A DNA stretch of 64,000 bases from Gnetum montanum (taxonomy: Eukaryota; Streptophyta; Gnetopsida; Gnetales; Gnetaceae): NCBI GenBank assembly GCA_015680685.1, contig MNCI01007710.1, forward strand, positions 161,271 through 225,270, read 5' to 3'. Of this stretch, positions 35,777-47,479 are shown piece after piece. The notes under the pieces were generated by a model. It worked only from the letters and a program-made list of their open reading frames with translations, searched no databases and had not been told where the DNA came from. Position numbers and translations under genes: made by a program. The first letter of the stretch is position 1. Each line of letters begins with the position of its first letter.

Positions 35777-38700
35777 ATGAACCTCCTTTCATGGAATGTT
35801 CGAGGCCTTACTTGTAGGCTTCGACGGAAGTGAGCAAGAAACTTTATTTCTAGTCTTAATATAGCCTTTATTTCGTTCTCCTTTAAGAAATTAAGGTTTC
35901 AGCTGACCTTTTATCCTTTTTCGCCCATTGGTTTCTTCCTTACTCTTCAATCCTAGCAACGTCCCATGTGAGCAGGAAAGGAGGCATGGCCATTCTCCTT
36001 TTTCCCTACTAGAAAACTAAAATCCTTTAAAGTGGTTTCAATTTTGGGCATAGAGTTTCCTGGGCCACCTTCTCTTCCTTGCATGGCCCATTTGGTATTT
36101 TCTCAATTTATGCCCCAAACAAATCCGTAGAACGAGCTCTCCTTTGGCAAGAACTTGTAAATTCTCTTCCTTCAGTGCCTTGGATCTTTGGAGGAGATTT
36201 TAATATGGTTGAATTCCCTCAAGATAATCTTGGAGGGGTGTTTTTTCAACTTCCCAATCTTGAGTATTAAAGTTTGTCCGCCTTCAAGAAAAGGTTTTAC
36301 CTTTTTGATGGGGTGGACACCTCCATGGGCATTACCCTCCATAGACTTACTTGGAGTAATCTCCGTCTTAGGTAAGCTCGCATCTGTAGTAGGTTAGAGA
36401 GGTTCTATTTCTTCATCCTTTCCTTCTGGCAAGCCTTCTCCACTAATACGATTCATCACCATGCCACCTTATCAGACCATCTTCCTATCTCCATCTCCAT
36501 CAAGATTCATGGCAGCCCTCACTGAAGAAAATTCCATCTTTTCCGACTACACAACAATTGTTTTTCTTCTCCTATAGCCCAAATTCTTCTATCCAACCTT
36601 TGAAATGCCGAACCTAGGCCCCTAACTTAGGTGGGTTGGATTAATTGGTGGCATCAGGCTTCATGTCAAGTGTGGAACTTTGCTCGTTTGTATGGTAAGG
36701 CAGTGGCTACTCGGGCCAGACAAGAATACAACAAAATTCACCTCACTATTGAACATATCACTAATAGACTAGCTCAAGACCCCTTCAATACTCTAGTTCA
36801 TGAGGAGCTAGCTAGAGCAAGATTAGCCTTTCAACATTAGGATGTGTATCGAGCACAAAGTGCCCTAACTAAAAGTCGGCTCACTTGGTTAAATATTCAA
36901 GATGAACATTGTAAAGAATTTTTCAAGTATCTCAATTCTGCTTCCCCTTCGTGGTCTATAGAAAAAATCTCAAGCAATGGTACCACAATTACTAACCACA
37001 ACAGTATCCTCTCTTTTCTCAAGAATCACTATGAAACCCTTTTTGCAGCAACCCCAATGGACATCTCTTCGTTCAAGGCTGCCACCCCCAATTAGCCTTG
37101 CCTTATCAACTCCACTATGCTACAAAGTCTTGACACTGATATCACTCTAGTGGAGCTACAGGTGGCCTATTCTAAGTTAAGTCGAGGTAAGGCTCCTGGT
37201 TATGATGGTTTTCCCATCAAATTTTTTCAAAATCATTGGGATTTGGTGGAAAATGATCTTCTGCAGGTCATTAATGAGGCTTTCTTAACTGGTTTCCTCG
37301 GGCCCAATCTAAATCAAGGGGTAATTCGTCTCCTCCCCAAGTCTGGGGATCTTGCCGATATCTCCAATTGGCATCCCATAACTCTCCTCAATGTAGTGTA
37401 TAAAAATTGGGCTAAGTGCCTTACCTTATGACTGAAAAAACTTCTTGGCTAGATCATATGTCCCCAACAAATAGGATTTGTTCCTAGTAGATATATTTTA
37501 GACAATGTGGTTGCAGCATGGGAAGGTCTCAAGTGGGCTGAGGATGATGGGCAAGATATTCTCCTAGTGAAACTTGATTATGCTAAGGCTTATGACAACA
37601 TAAAATGGGATTTTATCTTGCAGACCATGACCAAACTTGGTTTTGGACCTAAGTTCCTGCATAAGGTGAAATGCTTATTCTCAGATGCTACCGCAAGAAT
37701 AGCCACTACCTTTGACATTACCTCTCCCTTTCCAATACATAGGTCAGTGCGACAAGGCTGTCCCCTTGCCCCCTATCTCTTTATCATTGTCACAGACTTT
37801 CTTTGTCATCAGATTAACATGGACATTCAAACGAAAGTTCTCACTAGGGTTTTCCTATCTTCCTCTCAACAACAGCTCCTCAATATGCACTTCACCAACG
37901 ACTCTTTCTTTCTAGTTCAAAACATAGCTGCCAATTTGCACTGCCTCTTATCAAGGGTGGAGCAATATTGTAAACTCTCAAGTTCCACTATAAATTGGAA
38001 TAAATCCTCTATTTATAGCTTTTTGGGTAATTACAACCATGTGACCAGCTATAATTGGAAGCAGCTCTAGGATCAAGACATTGTTAAGATTCTGGGGATC
38101 CCTTTCGGTTTTAGAGGTTCAACCTCTATTCTCTGGGAGCAGGTTATTTTTTGGATTCAAAAGAAACTTGATAAATGGAGGACTAAATCCCTCACACTTG
38201 CAGGTAAATACCTTGTTTGTAAGTCCATATGTGCGTCCATCCATTTGTATTACTCTTCGTGTTGGGCCCCCTCCCAAGCTGCCTACCAGAAGCTTGAATG
38301 GTTATTTCACGACTTTATGTGGTCCTCCAAAGATTCTCAGAAGGGATTTCATCAAGTCGCTTGGAATATTGTTACTCTCCCCAAGAATAAAGGTGGCTTA
38401 GGTCTTTTGAATTCCTATAAGCAAGGAATTACCCTGGTTGCTAAGTGGTTGGTTCAGCATTTAGATGCCTCAGACATCATTGGGACCCTCCTCCAATTAA
38501 GGCTTCATCAAGCATGTCCTAAAAACAAGCCCTTTTGGAAAGGCATCCATTTTGTCAATTGGATCTTTTCCCCCTCACTATCATTCTTCCAGGTTCTCAT
38601 GTTTTCAAAAGCATTTAGAGGGCCTAGAAAATTCTGCACAGTTACATTGACTGGACTAACATTAAGATCCACCCTACTATCCTCTCTAGATTATGTCCAT

Positions 38701-39706
38701 GGTGGTTACCTCTGTTGCCTGCTCCCCTTGCCATCACAAAGGCTAAGGTGGCTACCTCATGGTTTCGGAAAGGTGTCATCTCCTTGAATTGTCTTAGGCT
38801 GGCTAGTCGTTGGATTTCGGGGGTTGAGTTTAGTAATTTGTATGGGGAGTCGGCTACAATGAACCATTGGCTAGTCTAGATCTACTCCATGGTCATTGGC
38901 ACATTGATGTTACGGTGCAAAGCCCTTTTCAAGGCCTTCAATGGCTTAATGGGGTTAAACTCTTACCCTACCAACCATCTATTCCCTTTCATCTTATGCA
39001 CGACCCATCCGAGGTCATTCAACACTACAATAAGCATTGGCACAAACATGAGTCAGTATCATTTTGGATCCCTCTCTTCCAAAATATTTTGAACCTTCTG
39101 ACCCTCCCCAAAATTAAGCAGTTCCTCTGGTGTCTCCTCCACCATGGTCTACCTATTGGTAAATGGTTAGAATATCTAGGGATTCCCAATCCCAATTGCC
39201 CTCTCTATGGTGGATAAGATGACTTTGTCCATGTGTTTTGGCATTGTCCCCTTGCTTAGCATGTTTGGAAGTGGGCATCCATAGTTTTTCCTTCATACAA
39301 GCTATCTCAAGAGGATATCATATTCGGCTTTTTAAAAATTACTTCTGCTAATCTCAAGTTTCTATGGAAAGTTATTAGGCCTACTATTTTATATTATATT
39401 TGGAAGCGAAGATGCAATGTTATATTTCAAAGGATAGATTAGTTGGAGAAGTTGCAGATCTTTCGCCTCATTCATTTCCAATCACATCTCAAGCATCCAA
39501 GTTCAATCTGGATAGACATTAGTTGGTTCATCTCTTACAGCTGTGGGAAAGACTTGTGCATTCCAATAACACTCAACATCAGTAATCTCTACAAGGAAGC
39601 TTTCCATTTCTGCTGTGAGGAGTCACCATTGGAACTCTCTCTATCCTTAATTAAGAGTTTTATTTCCTTATCTAATTCTATGTCCTTCTATCTTGTAACA
39701 AGTTAG
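35777..39706 (+). pseudogene. L1 ORF2: endonuclease, RT, zinc-binding C-terminus
   Basis: Begins MNLLSWNVRGLT at 35777. The endonuclease motif IFGGDFNMVE lies near 36187. RT spans 37117-38070: GKAPGYDGFPIKFFQNHW, GVIRLLPKSGD, WHPITLLN, GFVPSRYILDNVVAAW, LLVKLDYAKAYDNIKWDF, SVRQGCPLAPYLFII, then MHFTNDSFFLV, where the catalytic ADD pair is replaced by TND. The C-terminal part at 38245-38787 has FMWSSKDSQKGFHQVAWNIV and KNKGGLGLLN. A zinc-binding segment at 39100-39260 has IKQFLWCLLHHGLPIGKWL, CPLYGG and FVHVFWHCPLA. Large stretches are open in frame 1, with scattered stops. Confidence 0.85.
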
Positions 39707-39908
39707 CATGGGTGGATGTTTGGTGGTGCCCCAATTCAGGTTTCCTCCCTTAATACTTGTTTATTTATAAGGCTGGTCTCGAGTTTCATGCATAGTGCTC
39801 TTAGCTTCCCCCTTCCCCTTAATCCTATGACTTGTTCAGGTTACTCTAACTGATACACTGTTAATATCAATAGAACTTCTTTTCGGGGTCCGACACCCCC
39901 CCAAAAAG

Positions 39909-39917
39909 CTTAATTAA
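39909..39917. repeat. Candidate right target duplication of the LINE
   Basis: CTTAATTAA after the A-run; matches 34004-34012. Confidence 0.5.
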
Positions 39918-41692
39918 ATTACTAGCTATAATTTTCCATTTTTGATGACTTTGCACAAGAACAAGATATTTCAAAAATATGGGATTCTCATCTTCAATTG
40001 CTCTTTGATTTCATAAACGACAATTTCTCTCTTCTCTTGGAATTTGGACCCATCTTCTTATTTCAATTGTAAAATAATGGAAGCCCAATCTTGCTTGACT
40101 AATTTGATAACATGGGTGGTATGAGCAAATAAATAAGTTTTTTATTTGTTGATGCCTCCTCTAATGTTGTCTAGGTAAAATTATTTTTTCCCTATGGAGT
40201 TACTCCACATGTGCAAAATTACCTTATTTTTTATACTCTTATGGAGTTGTGTTATATTACAATGTAGAATATCCATCTCAATGTTCCATTTTTGAGCCAA
40301 ATCATTCCCTTATAGAACCACTCTTTCTATTGAGTAGCAACTAAGACTTTCTTTGAAAATATAGTTGTTGTGCTACAAGAGAGACTATGAACATATGCTA
40401 CAAATTAATAAAGAGCTTTTATCTCTAAAGGCATCTTATTAGCTACAAGAAGTAACAAATCATATTGTACTTACCTTTTAACTTGAAATTCTTCTACTAA
40501 AAAATGCTTCTTCACTTCTTCTATTCTCTTCCAATATTTGCTAGCAAGTCTCATAACCCATATTACATCCCCATACAAAAGAGTTGGTTGTACAATAGAA
40601 TAAAAAAACTATTTTTTTTAATTTGCTAGGCTACTAAAATTTGCATTTTAAATCAAATAAGGCTTTCAATCCACTTGTAATCCTCTATTTAATGCATATC
40701 TTCCAACTATAATTATGAGAAAGATCTAGGTCAAGGTATCTATAAGTTGGTTTCATATTTACTAGGTCCTTTCCAATAGTGAAAGAGTAATCATTATTTC
40801 TAGTGCCACACTCCATAATTTTGGTTTATTGCATATTAACTTTCATTAATGGACATTGACAAAAATTATCCAAAATAGTTAGCATTTGTTGCAAGCCTTC
40901 CTTAGAGTTGGAGATGAGAGCTACATCATTAGCATACAGTAAACAATTGACAAAGTGATCATTGATTTTAATAAAGTATCTATCTCAAATTTTTTGCATC
41001 CACTCAAGTTCATTAATAAAAATACCCAAAAGAATAGGCAAAAGAGAATACCCTTATTTCACTTGAATATCACTATGTAATAAAACATTTTTATGGGAGT
41101 GCTGATCTATGATTTGTATATATACCTCTTAATAAAGACTTTGAATAGCAACTAGTAAAGATAAAGGAGTATAGATGTTTATAATTGCTTCCACAATTGT
41201 TTCAAATAACTAAGTCATATGCTTTAGAGAAATTAATAAAGCAAATAAAGGTTGTTTTATTTTGCCTTTTTGCACAATTACTAAGATTTTTCAATGTAAT
41301 GAGGTGATCAATAATAGAATGATGACATCTAAATCTAGCTTATAAAATTACTTAGAAATTGTTTTCTTTTGTATATTTCCCAATCTTCATCTCAAGAATA
41401 TTTTTCAAAACCTTAGAAAAAATATTACTAATTATAATCGACATGTACTTATTTAAATTAGACTTATCTCCTTTTTTGAAGAGCAAAATATCTTTGTTGT
41501 TGCACCATTCTTTATCTAAACTAATTTGAAGAGCATGGTTTAGATTTTTCCAAACTATCTACCATACTAAAGGTCTTCCCTAAGTCAGCATTTCTCCATA
41601 AATTGTTGCATCAATTACATTACTTGAGGCTACTCTTTTGACACAATGCATAGTATTCTTAAAGGAGATGAAAAGTTTGTTACTATCCTACT
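39918..41692 (-). pseudogene. RT fragment of a different non-LTR retrotransposon
   Basis: Minus-strand reading, many stops: KKGDKSNLNKYMSIIISN (about 41480-41430), SIIDHLITLKNL, FICFINFSKAYDLV (about 41230), GYSLLPILLGIFINELE (about 41050-41000), then the catalytic box LLYANDVALIS (about 40950-40915; the second position is Asn instead of Asp) and CPLMKVNMQ, YRYLDLDLSHNYSW. The order and spacing are those of a LINE RT from palm to thumb. It differs from the L1 and RTE copies in this window. It is cut on the right by the LTR element at 41693 and on the left by the LINE ending at 39908. Confidence 0.75.
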
Positions 41693-42576
41693 TGATGAGT
41701 GGCGAGGTACCCCTACACTCAACCATATGAATACAAGCGTTCACGCACGATCTAGTTGAACTTTGTAGATGGGCTAGTTGTGGTATCTAGATAGTTATAT
41801 GTTGATCACAGTTCGTTGTCTTTCCACCTGGACTAGTATTTGCTTTATCACGTATGGTTTAGTCTAGAGTGAGGTGTATGATATGGTCCTAAGCTAGTGC
41901 TACTCCTAGAGGCAATGGAAAATAACTTTGTTTTAAGCTAATAGGAAATGAAAAGCAAAATCTAAGCTAGCCTAAGTGTGATGAGCATCCGTCCTCAATC
42001 ATCTATACACATCTTGGACCTCGTGTACTACTTTTGGGATTACCAAGTGCATGTTACTTAAGAAGTCCTAGATGTACTACTAGGATACTAAGTAGTCACA
42101 CTTAAATGCTCATGATTAAGTTGTACTCATTCCATGTTTAATAACAGGGATAGTAAATGAAGGTAAAGAAATATTAATTAAGAAAATAATAAATAACAAT
42201 AATAATTAAGTAATTAGAACTACGTGAATGCTGCAATGATGAAGTAATCTTGATCTTTATTGCCGATCATGTGTGTGTCCAAGTACGTCACACTTAAATA
42301 AAGGTTTCATAGAATTACAATCATCACACTATGGGCATGCAATGGGAAAAGAATTGAAATGAACTAAAAATAACAAAAAGACTCTACTCTAACTCTAACT
42401 TACCTTCCTTCTTATGCGCCCAAAGGTGTATTTATAGGCTTACACAAGAATTGTGATATCATGTATCCAATATCATTATCCAAGCCACGATATCGCGTAC
42501 CCAATATCATGAATCTGATATCAAGGGTCCGATGTCAAGGGTCCAATATCAGCACTTGGCAAACCATGATTCATAA
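41693..42576 (-). repeat. 3' LTR of the outer element
   Basis: 884 bp, close to the 883-bp LTR of element 2. On minus it starts TTATGAATCATGG after a CGTGGGGGTA polypurine tract (a TG start appears mutated to TT) and ends ACTCATCA. Seven GATATC-like words lie at 42453-42555, with a TATA box (CCTATAAATAC, minus) near 42438-42428. Confidence 0.85.
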
Positions 42577-42752
42577 TACCCCCACGACTGAATAACAACT
42601 TGTCCTTGAGTTAAAGAAAGTGAGGAACAAGTTCATTCAATTAGAAACAAGGGACAGGTATGAGATTATTGAATGACCATGGACTATTTCATGCTGCAAT
42701 GTGAGGCTAAACAAAATTTGGACACCGACACAAAAGAAAAAACTTGTGGAAC

Positions 42753-42958
42753 TCATGGGGTTTCTGGTGGTGGTGGCTCCTCCATGGGTACCTTTCGTTT
42801 ATCCTATGCTCTAGGCTTCTGAGATTGATACCGTTGAAGAAGCACCCAATGTTTCTCCTCTTCTATCCAAGGATTATGAGATGTCGATGCTGATGTTCCA
42901 ATGTTTGATAGAGTTGACACTTCCCATGGACATGGCAGCTACAGGAACACTTGATTGG
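42753..42958 (-). pseudogene. ORF2 C-terminus of the outer element
   Basis: Minus-strand sequence parallel to the last ~200 bp of ORF2 in elements 1 and 2, ending MEEPPPPETP then TGA at 42755-42753. It continues from 51217 across the nested element 1. Confidence 0.75.
42954..42958. repeat. Left target duplication of element 1
   Basis: ATTGG, repeated at 51212-51216. Confidence 0.85.
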
Positions 42959-43752
42959 TGATGAGTCGTCATTTGGACGACCGTAATATCGTATACGCGA
43001 TATCGTGGCTTGTCTCCTCATTTATAAATAAGAGGTAGACAGATCATTAGATCAATTAGTAAGTCAGTTTAGAGTTAGTTTGATTTTAGTTTTCATTTTT
43101 CCTCTCAACCCTTTTCCTCTCAGTGTATGCCTGCAGTGTGGTAATTGTAATTGTACGACATCCTTTATTCGAGTGTGACGTACTTGGACATGTACATGAC
43201 TGGCAATAAAGATTGAGATTACTTCATCATTGCAGCATTAACTTAGTTTAATCATTTAATTAATTGTTATTTACTACTTTCCTAGTTAATCTCTCTCACC
43301 TTATCTCATGTTAAAATGCAGAATGAGTACGACTTGATTACAAGTAGTTAAGTGTGACTACTTGGTAACCCAGTAGCGTACCTAGGATCTGCGCTTGGTA
43401 ATCCCAGTGGTAGTCATGCACAAAGTCCAAGTTTGTATGGATAATCAAGGGACGGATGCTCATCGCACTTAGGCTAGTTTAGATTCTCTCACCCTCTCTC
43501 TCCTAGATTAGTGAATATTACTTTCCATTGGCCTTAAGAGTAGTGTTAGATTAGAAACCACATCATACCCCTCACTCTGGACTAAATCATACGTGACAAA
43601 GATAATACTAGTCCAGGTGGGAAGACAACGAAGTGTGACCTAAGGCTAATTGTCTAGATGCCACAACTAGTCCATCTGCGGAGTTTGATTGGATCGCACG
43701 TGTAACGCTTGTATTCATATGATTGAGTGTAGGGGTACCTTGTCACTCATCA
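42959..43752 (+). repeat. 5' LTR of element 1
   Basis: TGATGAGT...ACTCATCA, 794 bp, repeated at 50431-51211. Confidence 0.92.
42990..43030 (+). promoter_or_regulatory. LTR promoter of element 1 (GATATC words and TATA box)
   Basis: TAATATCGTATACGCGATATCG followed about 20 bp later by TTTATAAATAAGAGGT. The 3' LTR keeps the same layout at 50455-50502. The TATA box would place transcription start in the downstream part of the LTR. Confidence 0.6.
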
Positions 43753-43753
43753 T

Positions 43754-43774
43754 TGGCATCATTGCTGGGGACGG
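43754..43774 (+). other. Primer-binding site, tRNA-Asp type
   Basis: TGGCATCATTGCTGGGGACG starts one base after the LTR. It is a decayed match to the complement of the plant tRNA-Asp 3' end (TGGCGCCGTTGCCGGGGA). Element 2 has a closer match at 52748. Confidence 0.75.
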
Positions 43775-43895
43775 TGCTAGTTATCTAGATTAGTTATATC
43801 ATACAAGGTCATTGTACAAGACTTAACAATATATATTTTTAAAAAAGAAATAATTATAAAAAGTCACATATAAATTCACACACAATTTCACAACC

Positions 43896-45763
43896 ATGCC
43901 TCTCCTACAAGACTATAATAATGCCACACCTAGTGAGGAAGTTCATTGGAGAACCAATGAATTATATGATGATGAAGATTGGAGTACACAACTTGAAGCG
44001 GGGATTTCTTATAAACATAAACAAAAGAAACATCATCCCAATGCACAAAAGCATAACTTACCCGATGACAATGAACCCCTACTGGCCACTACAAGCCTAA
44101 CGCAAATACAAGAGGCTATTCAAATTTCACGTAGGCATTGTAAAGAGAGCCGTCTACCTAGGCTCGATTTAAACAACTTCCCTAATTTCTTAGGAGGCTA
44201 TGAATTAGATTTGCATCAACATTACAAGCCTTCTACGATGCCTGCACATGGAACAACATTGATAATGGGTGGCAAAAACTTAAGCTCTTTCCCATGACAC
44301 TCGTTGGCCAAGCAAAAGTATGGTATACATTGTTAAAATCAAATTCAATACGATGTTGGTCAACAATGGTAGAACTTTTTAATGAATGATATCAAACCTA
44401 CACAAGAGTGTCAGCCTTGAGGAAACAAATCCAAGAGTGAAAACAAGCACAACATGAACNCAAGAGAGACCTTAGGAATGTATGCCCAATGTCAACTATA
44501 CAAACTATGAACCCATCAAGTCCAAGAGCTTATTAAGTGGGTAGCAAAAGAAGAAGGAGAAATAGCTAGATGGGAGAGTGTTGAAAAACATCAACGGGAC
44601 CAAAATCTCAACTTAACAAAGGTCCATAATCATAAAAAGGAGAAATCAACCAATCTCAAGGTGGAAACATTATCTTTGCCAACACAACAAACACTAGAAG
44701 AAGTTGAGACAAAGATCAACAAGATGTTGGAATGGACGTATAAAAAGTATGGAGAATTTATCGATATTATTGGAGATAGACTTTTGACAACCCAAGAAAT
44801 AGGACAAAATAGTAGACAATCAAAAAGAAGGGGTAAGGAAAATAAGAACTCAACTACCAATCATACGTATGAATGCAACATATGCCTGTACGATCACCCC
44901 AAGGGCCAATGCCCAATATTATTACATTTACATGAGCATTGGGGAAACATGTTACATCCAGAGTTTGTACAGAGATACTGTGTTTGATCACAGTGGCAAC
45001 AATCTTAGTTGTGGGGGATACCACCCCTAAACTGGAGACACCCTTCATATCATCCGAACCCAAATGCTTATCTAGTTCAACATCCTGTTTCTCCAAGCCA
45101 ACATACTCTATCTTGCCACAGTACCATTCTCCTCAATACTATTAGCCCATGCCTTTAACACAACCTCCACCTTGTGTATCCTATACTTCTCCCAATTTTC
45201 AACATTCTCATCCTTTCCCTCTTTCTACATTGCCACCAACTGTTCCTAAAGTGTCTGCACTACAGCAACAACCACCGAGCGTTACTTGTGCTAATATTGC
45301 CAACGGCAGTGAAAGACCTCAGCAACATCGAAGGCGTACCTTCTTTAGAAATGACCCTAGGAAGGGACAACACAATTCCGAGGCCACTGCATCCTCCAAC
45401 TTAGCACAAGTCCCACACTATGATGCACCATTATCTTTAAACCCAATGCCTCATGTAGCTCCATTAGGGCCACCAACTCACACTCCAACAACAATACGAC
45501 CCAATGAACATAGGAATGGAGAGCGACAACCCAATCCTTGCATACCATCTAATGGTCCCAAATATCATAGTGGGTCAACTCGTTATCTAGGAACTACATC
45601 GTATAAAGTGCCCAACTATGCTTATTATAATCAAGTGTGTGAACCCCAATGGGGTAAATATGACCCAATCCCAATATTTCCAACATGCAAGGATCCTCAT
45701 TTTCCACTTATTAATCCTTGCCATCCTCAACCGATTAGTTATGGGAGATATCCCCCATTCTAA
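43896..45763 (+). pseudogene. gag of element 1, decayed
   Basis: Starts MPLLQDYNNATPSEEVHWRT at 43896, a start shared by the other two elements (MSLSQDY...). Residues to 44297 are open. The capsid-like middle is broken by stops up to 44620; the intact homolog in the outer element reads ERYYSLLNNCLGHGFSEERL. The zinc knuckle CNICLYDHPKGQC is at about 44876-44915, spacing CX2CX3HX4C. After a frame change, a Pro/Gln/Asn-rich C-terminal domain (45149-45763) ends YGRYPPF. It would be the structural protein of the particle. No protease follows. Confidence 0.75.
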
Positions 45764-46964
45764 TAACAAGCAGGATTAATACCAACTTTTTATTTTTCTT
45801 TAATTTTACAAATTTTTGTTGTTTTTTTACAGTTTTTCATTTTTCAATTTTTTGTTTTATCTTTTTGTCCTTTTTACATTTTTTATAAGTAATCCTGTCT
45901 ATGAATAAGATACTCATGTGGATCGTTGGTTGAGGTTCTATGTTATCAAGTCTCGAGTGATCAATTATTTGAACAGTAAGCCCATTACACCCACTCATCC
46001 ATTCTACAAATAAGAGGTTCTGTCTGAGGGTATGGTGATATTCTTGACATTCTAAAAACTTAAAATTAATTTTGTGCTCATTGTACCCAGAATGAAGAAG
46101 GGTGAACCAAGAGGGAATGATTAGGGTGTGACATCAAGGGAACTTGTGGATTCTCTTTGGTGACATCTATGTGAGTTATCATGCAACGTGGTTGTACTAA
46201 GATCCTTGTAGATTTAACAAAAAATGGGAGTAAGAGTAATCAAAAGGGCACTCAAAAATCCAATGCTGTTCTAGGGGGTCCCACTGGAAAGACATGCACC
46301 CATGCCTGAAATTTGGTGGCTTCTCTGGATTCAACAATCGAAAAAAAGAGAAAGAGAAAAGAGAAAAAAAAACAAAAAAAAGAGGAAGTGCTACAAAATA
46401 AAAATCACTCCTCCCTTGAATAAAACGCCAAGTGATCTTACACCTTATTGTTATGGTACTCTCATAGTTGCTCATCATGGGATGAAACAATGCGATGTCA
46501 CTAATTAGAGGAATGGACTTGGTCTTGATCTTGGAATGATGGGTTAATGACACCTTAATCATGCTTTACACGTAGGATTCATTGTGCCCTAGGTCAGTTA
46601 CCTCATGTCCCAATCTCTACAATCCCATTCTCTAGTTTGTCTCATCTCANNNNNNNNNNNNNNNNNNNNNNNNNNNNNNNNNNNNNNNNNNNNNNNNNNN
46701 NNNNNNNNNNNNNNNNNNNNNNNNNNNNNNNNNNNNNNNNNNNNNNNNNNNNNNNNNNNNNNNNNNNNNNNNNNNNNNNNNNNNNNNNNNNNNNNNNNNN
46801 NNNNNNNNNNNNNNNNNNNNNNNNNNNNNNNNNNNNNNNNGTGCCTTCCAAACGATCTGATTACCTTAGAACCCCCTCAACATATGTCACATGTCCTAGT
46901 TACAACATTGATTTTAGAAAAATCTTTAAAAAATTCGGTATTTTTGTTGTGCCTCATATTACTA
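45764..46964 (+). other. Conserved non-coding spacer between gag and ORF2
   Basis: T-rich start, then a stretch with CCCACTGGAAAGACATGCACC-like sequence (46280) and a long A/G purine run (46340-46385). The same blocks occur in the same order in element 2 (55167-56570) and the outer element (61900-61021, minus). Frames across the gap at 46651-46840 are artefacts. Confidence 0.7.
46651..46840. other. Assembly gap (190 N)
   Basis: Run of N inside the spacer of element 1, just upstream of the internal promoter. It may hide further GATATC words. Confidence 1.
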
Positions 46965-46967
46965 GGG

Positions 46968-47000
46968 CCACGATATCGTGTTTTGTCCACCTATAAATAG
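46968..47000 (+). promoter_or_regulatory. Internal LTR-like promoter of ORF2 (element 1)
   Basis: CCACGATATCGTG followed by CCTATAAATAGGTG (TATA at 46991-46999), the same pairing and similar spacing as in the LTRs, placed about 480 bp upstream of the ORF2 ATG. Element 2 has the equivalent at 56578-56668. Confidence 0.55.
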
Positions 47001-47075
47001 GTGACTCCCCGCAATACTTAGCATCATTTCTCATCATGCACGCAGGGGAGTTTTTCAAATTTTTCTCTACAACTT

Positions 47076-47479
47076 GTGAGTGTGACACCTTTGCTTCTTA
47101 ACCTCTATCTTGCTCGTTGGTACTCTGATTTTAATTCCGTTCAAACTTTCTTGAACTCGGAGTGTTCAGCTTAGTCGTGGGGGAGGGACAACTACCGAAT
47201 AGTGCCTAACTTTTTTTGGAATTTATAATTACCCAAAGGACATTATTAAGGGTAATTAGTTGTAAATTGAGAATAAGATGTGCCAAAAAAATCATTTAAT
47301 CCTTTAGGTACACCGGGAGATTAAAATTGGAAACCACCTAAGTAAAATGGACTCATTATTACAATCTTTCAGGAAACATCACACAGAGATCAAATAAATT
47401 AATTCAATTAAGGAAAGCAGTAAGGTATAACTTAATAGCAAAAAAAACCTTACTAACGCTTGGCCCCGTGTGATTGCAG
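47076..47479 (+). other. Candidate 5' UTR intron before ORF2 (element 1)
   Basis: Donor-like GTGAGTG at 47076, a perfect branch-point consensus TACTAAC at 47451-47457, and acceptor GATTGCAG ending at 47479, immediately followed by the ORF2 ATG. The branch A is 23 bases from the AG. The 3' signals are kept in element 2 and the outer element; the donor side is weaker there. Confidence 0.5.

Larger units (their letters stand above)
34013..39908 (+). mobile_element. L1-type LINE, near full length
   Basis: About 5.9 kb, with ORF1 (knuckle), endonuclease, RT and zinc-binding C-terminus in order on the plus strand, and a 3' end GGGGTCCGACACCCCCCC followed by a short A-run (39903-39907). A 9-bp candidate duplication flanks it. 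The 5' leader (34085-34690) contains a 30-bp repeat: two GATCT...CCTGAGGAAG units near 34329-34388. Fewer stops than the other LINEs here, so probably younger, but still broken. Confidence 0.8.

Noticed and set aside
41688-41692. CTACT as target duplication of the outer element
   Set aside because: The right end lies outside the window, so it cannot be tested.
46605-47000. Frames across the second gap
   Set aside because: Artefacts of N; the real content is the spacer and internal promoter.
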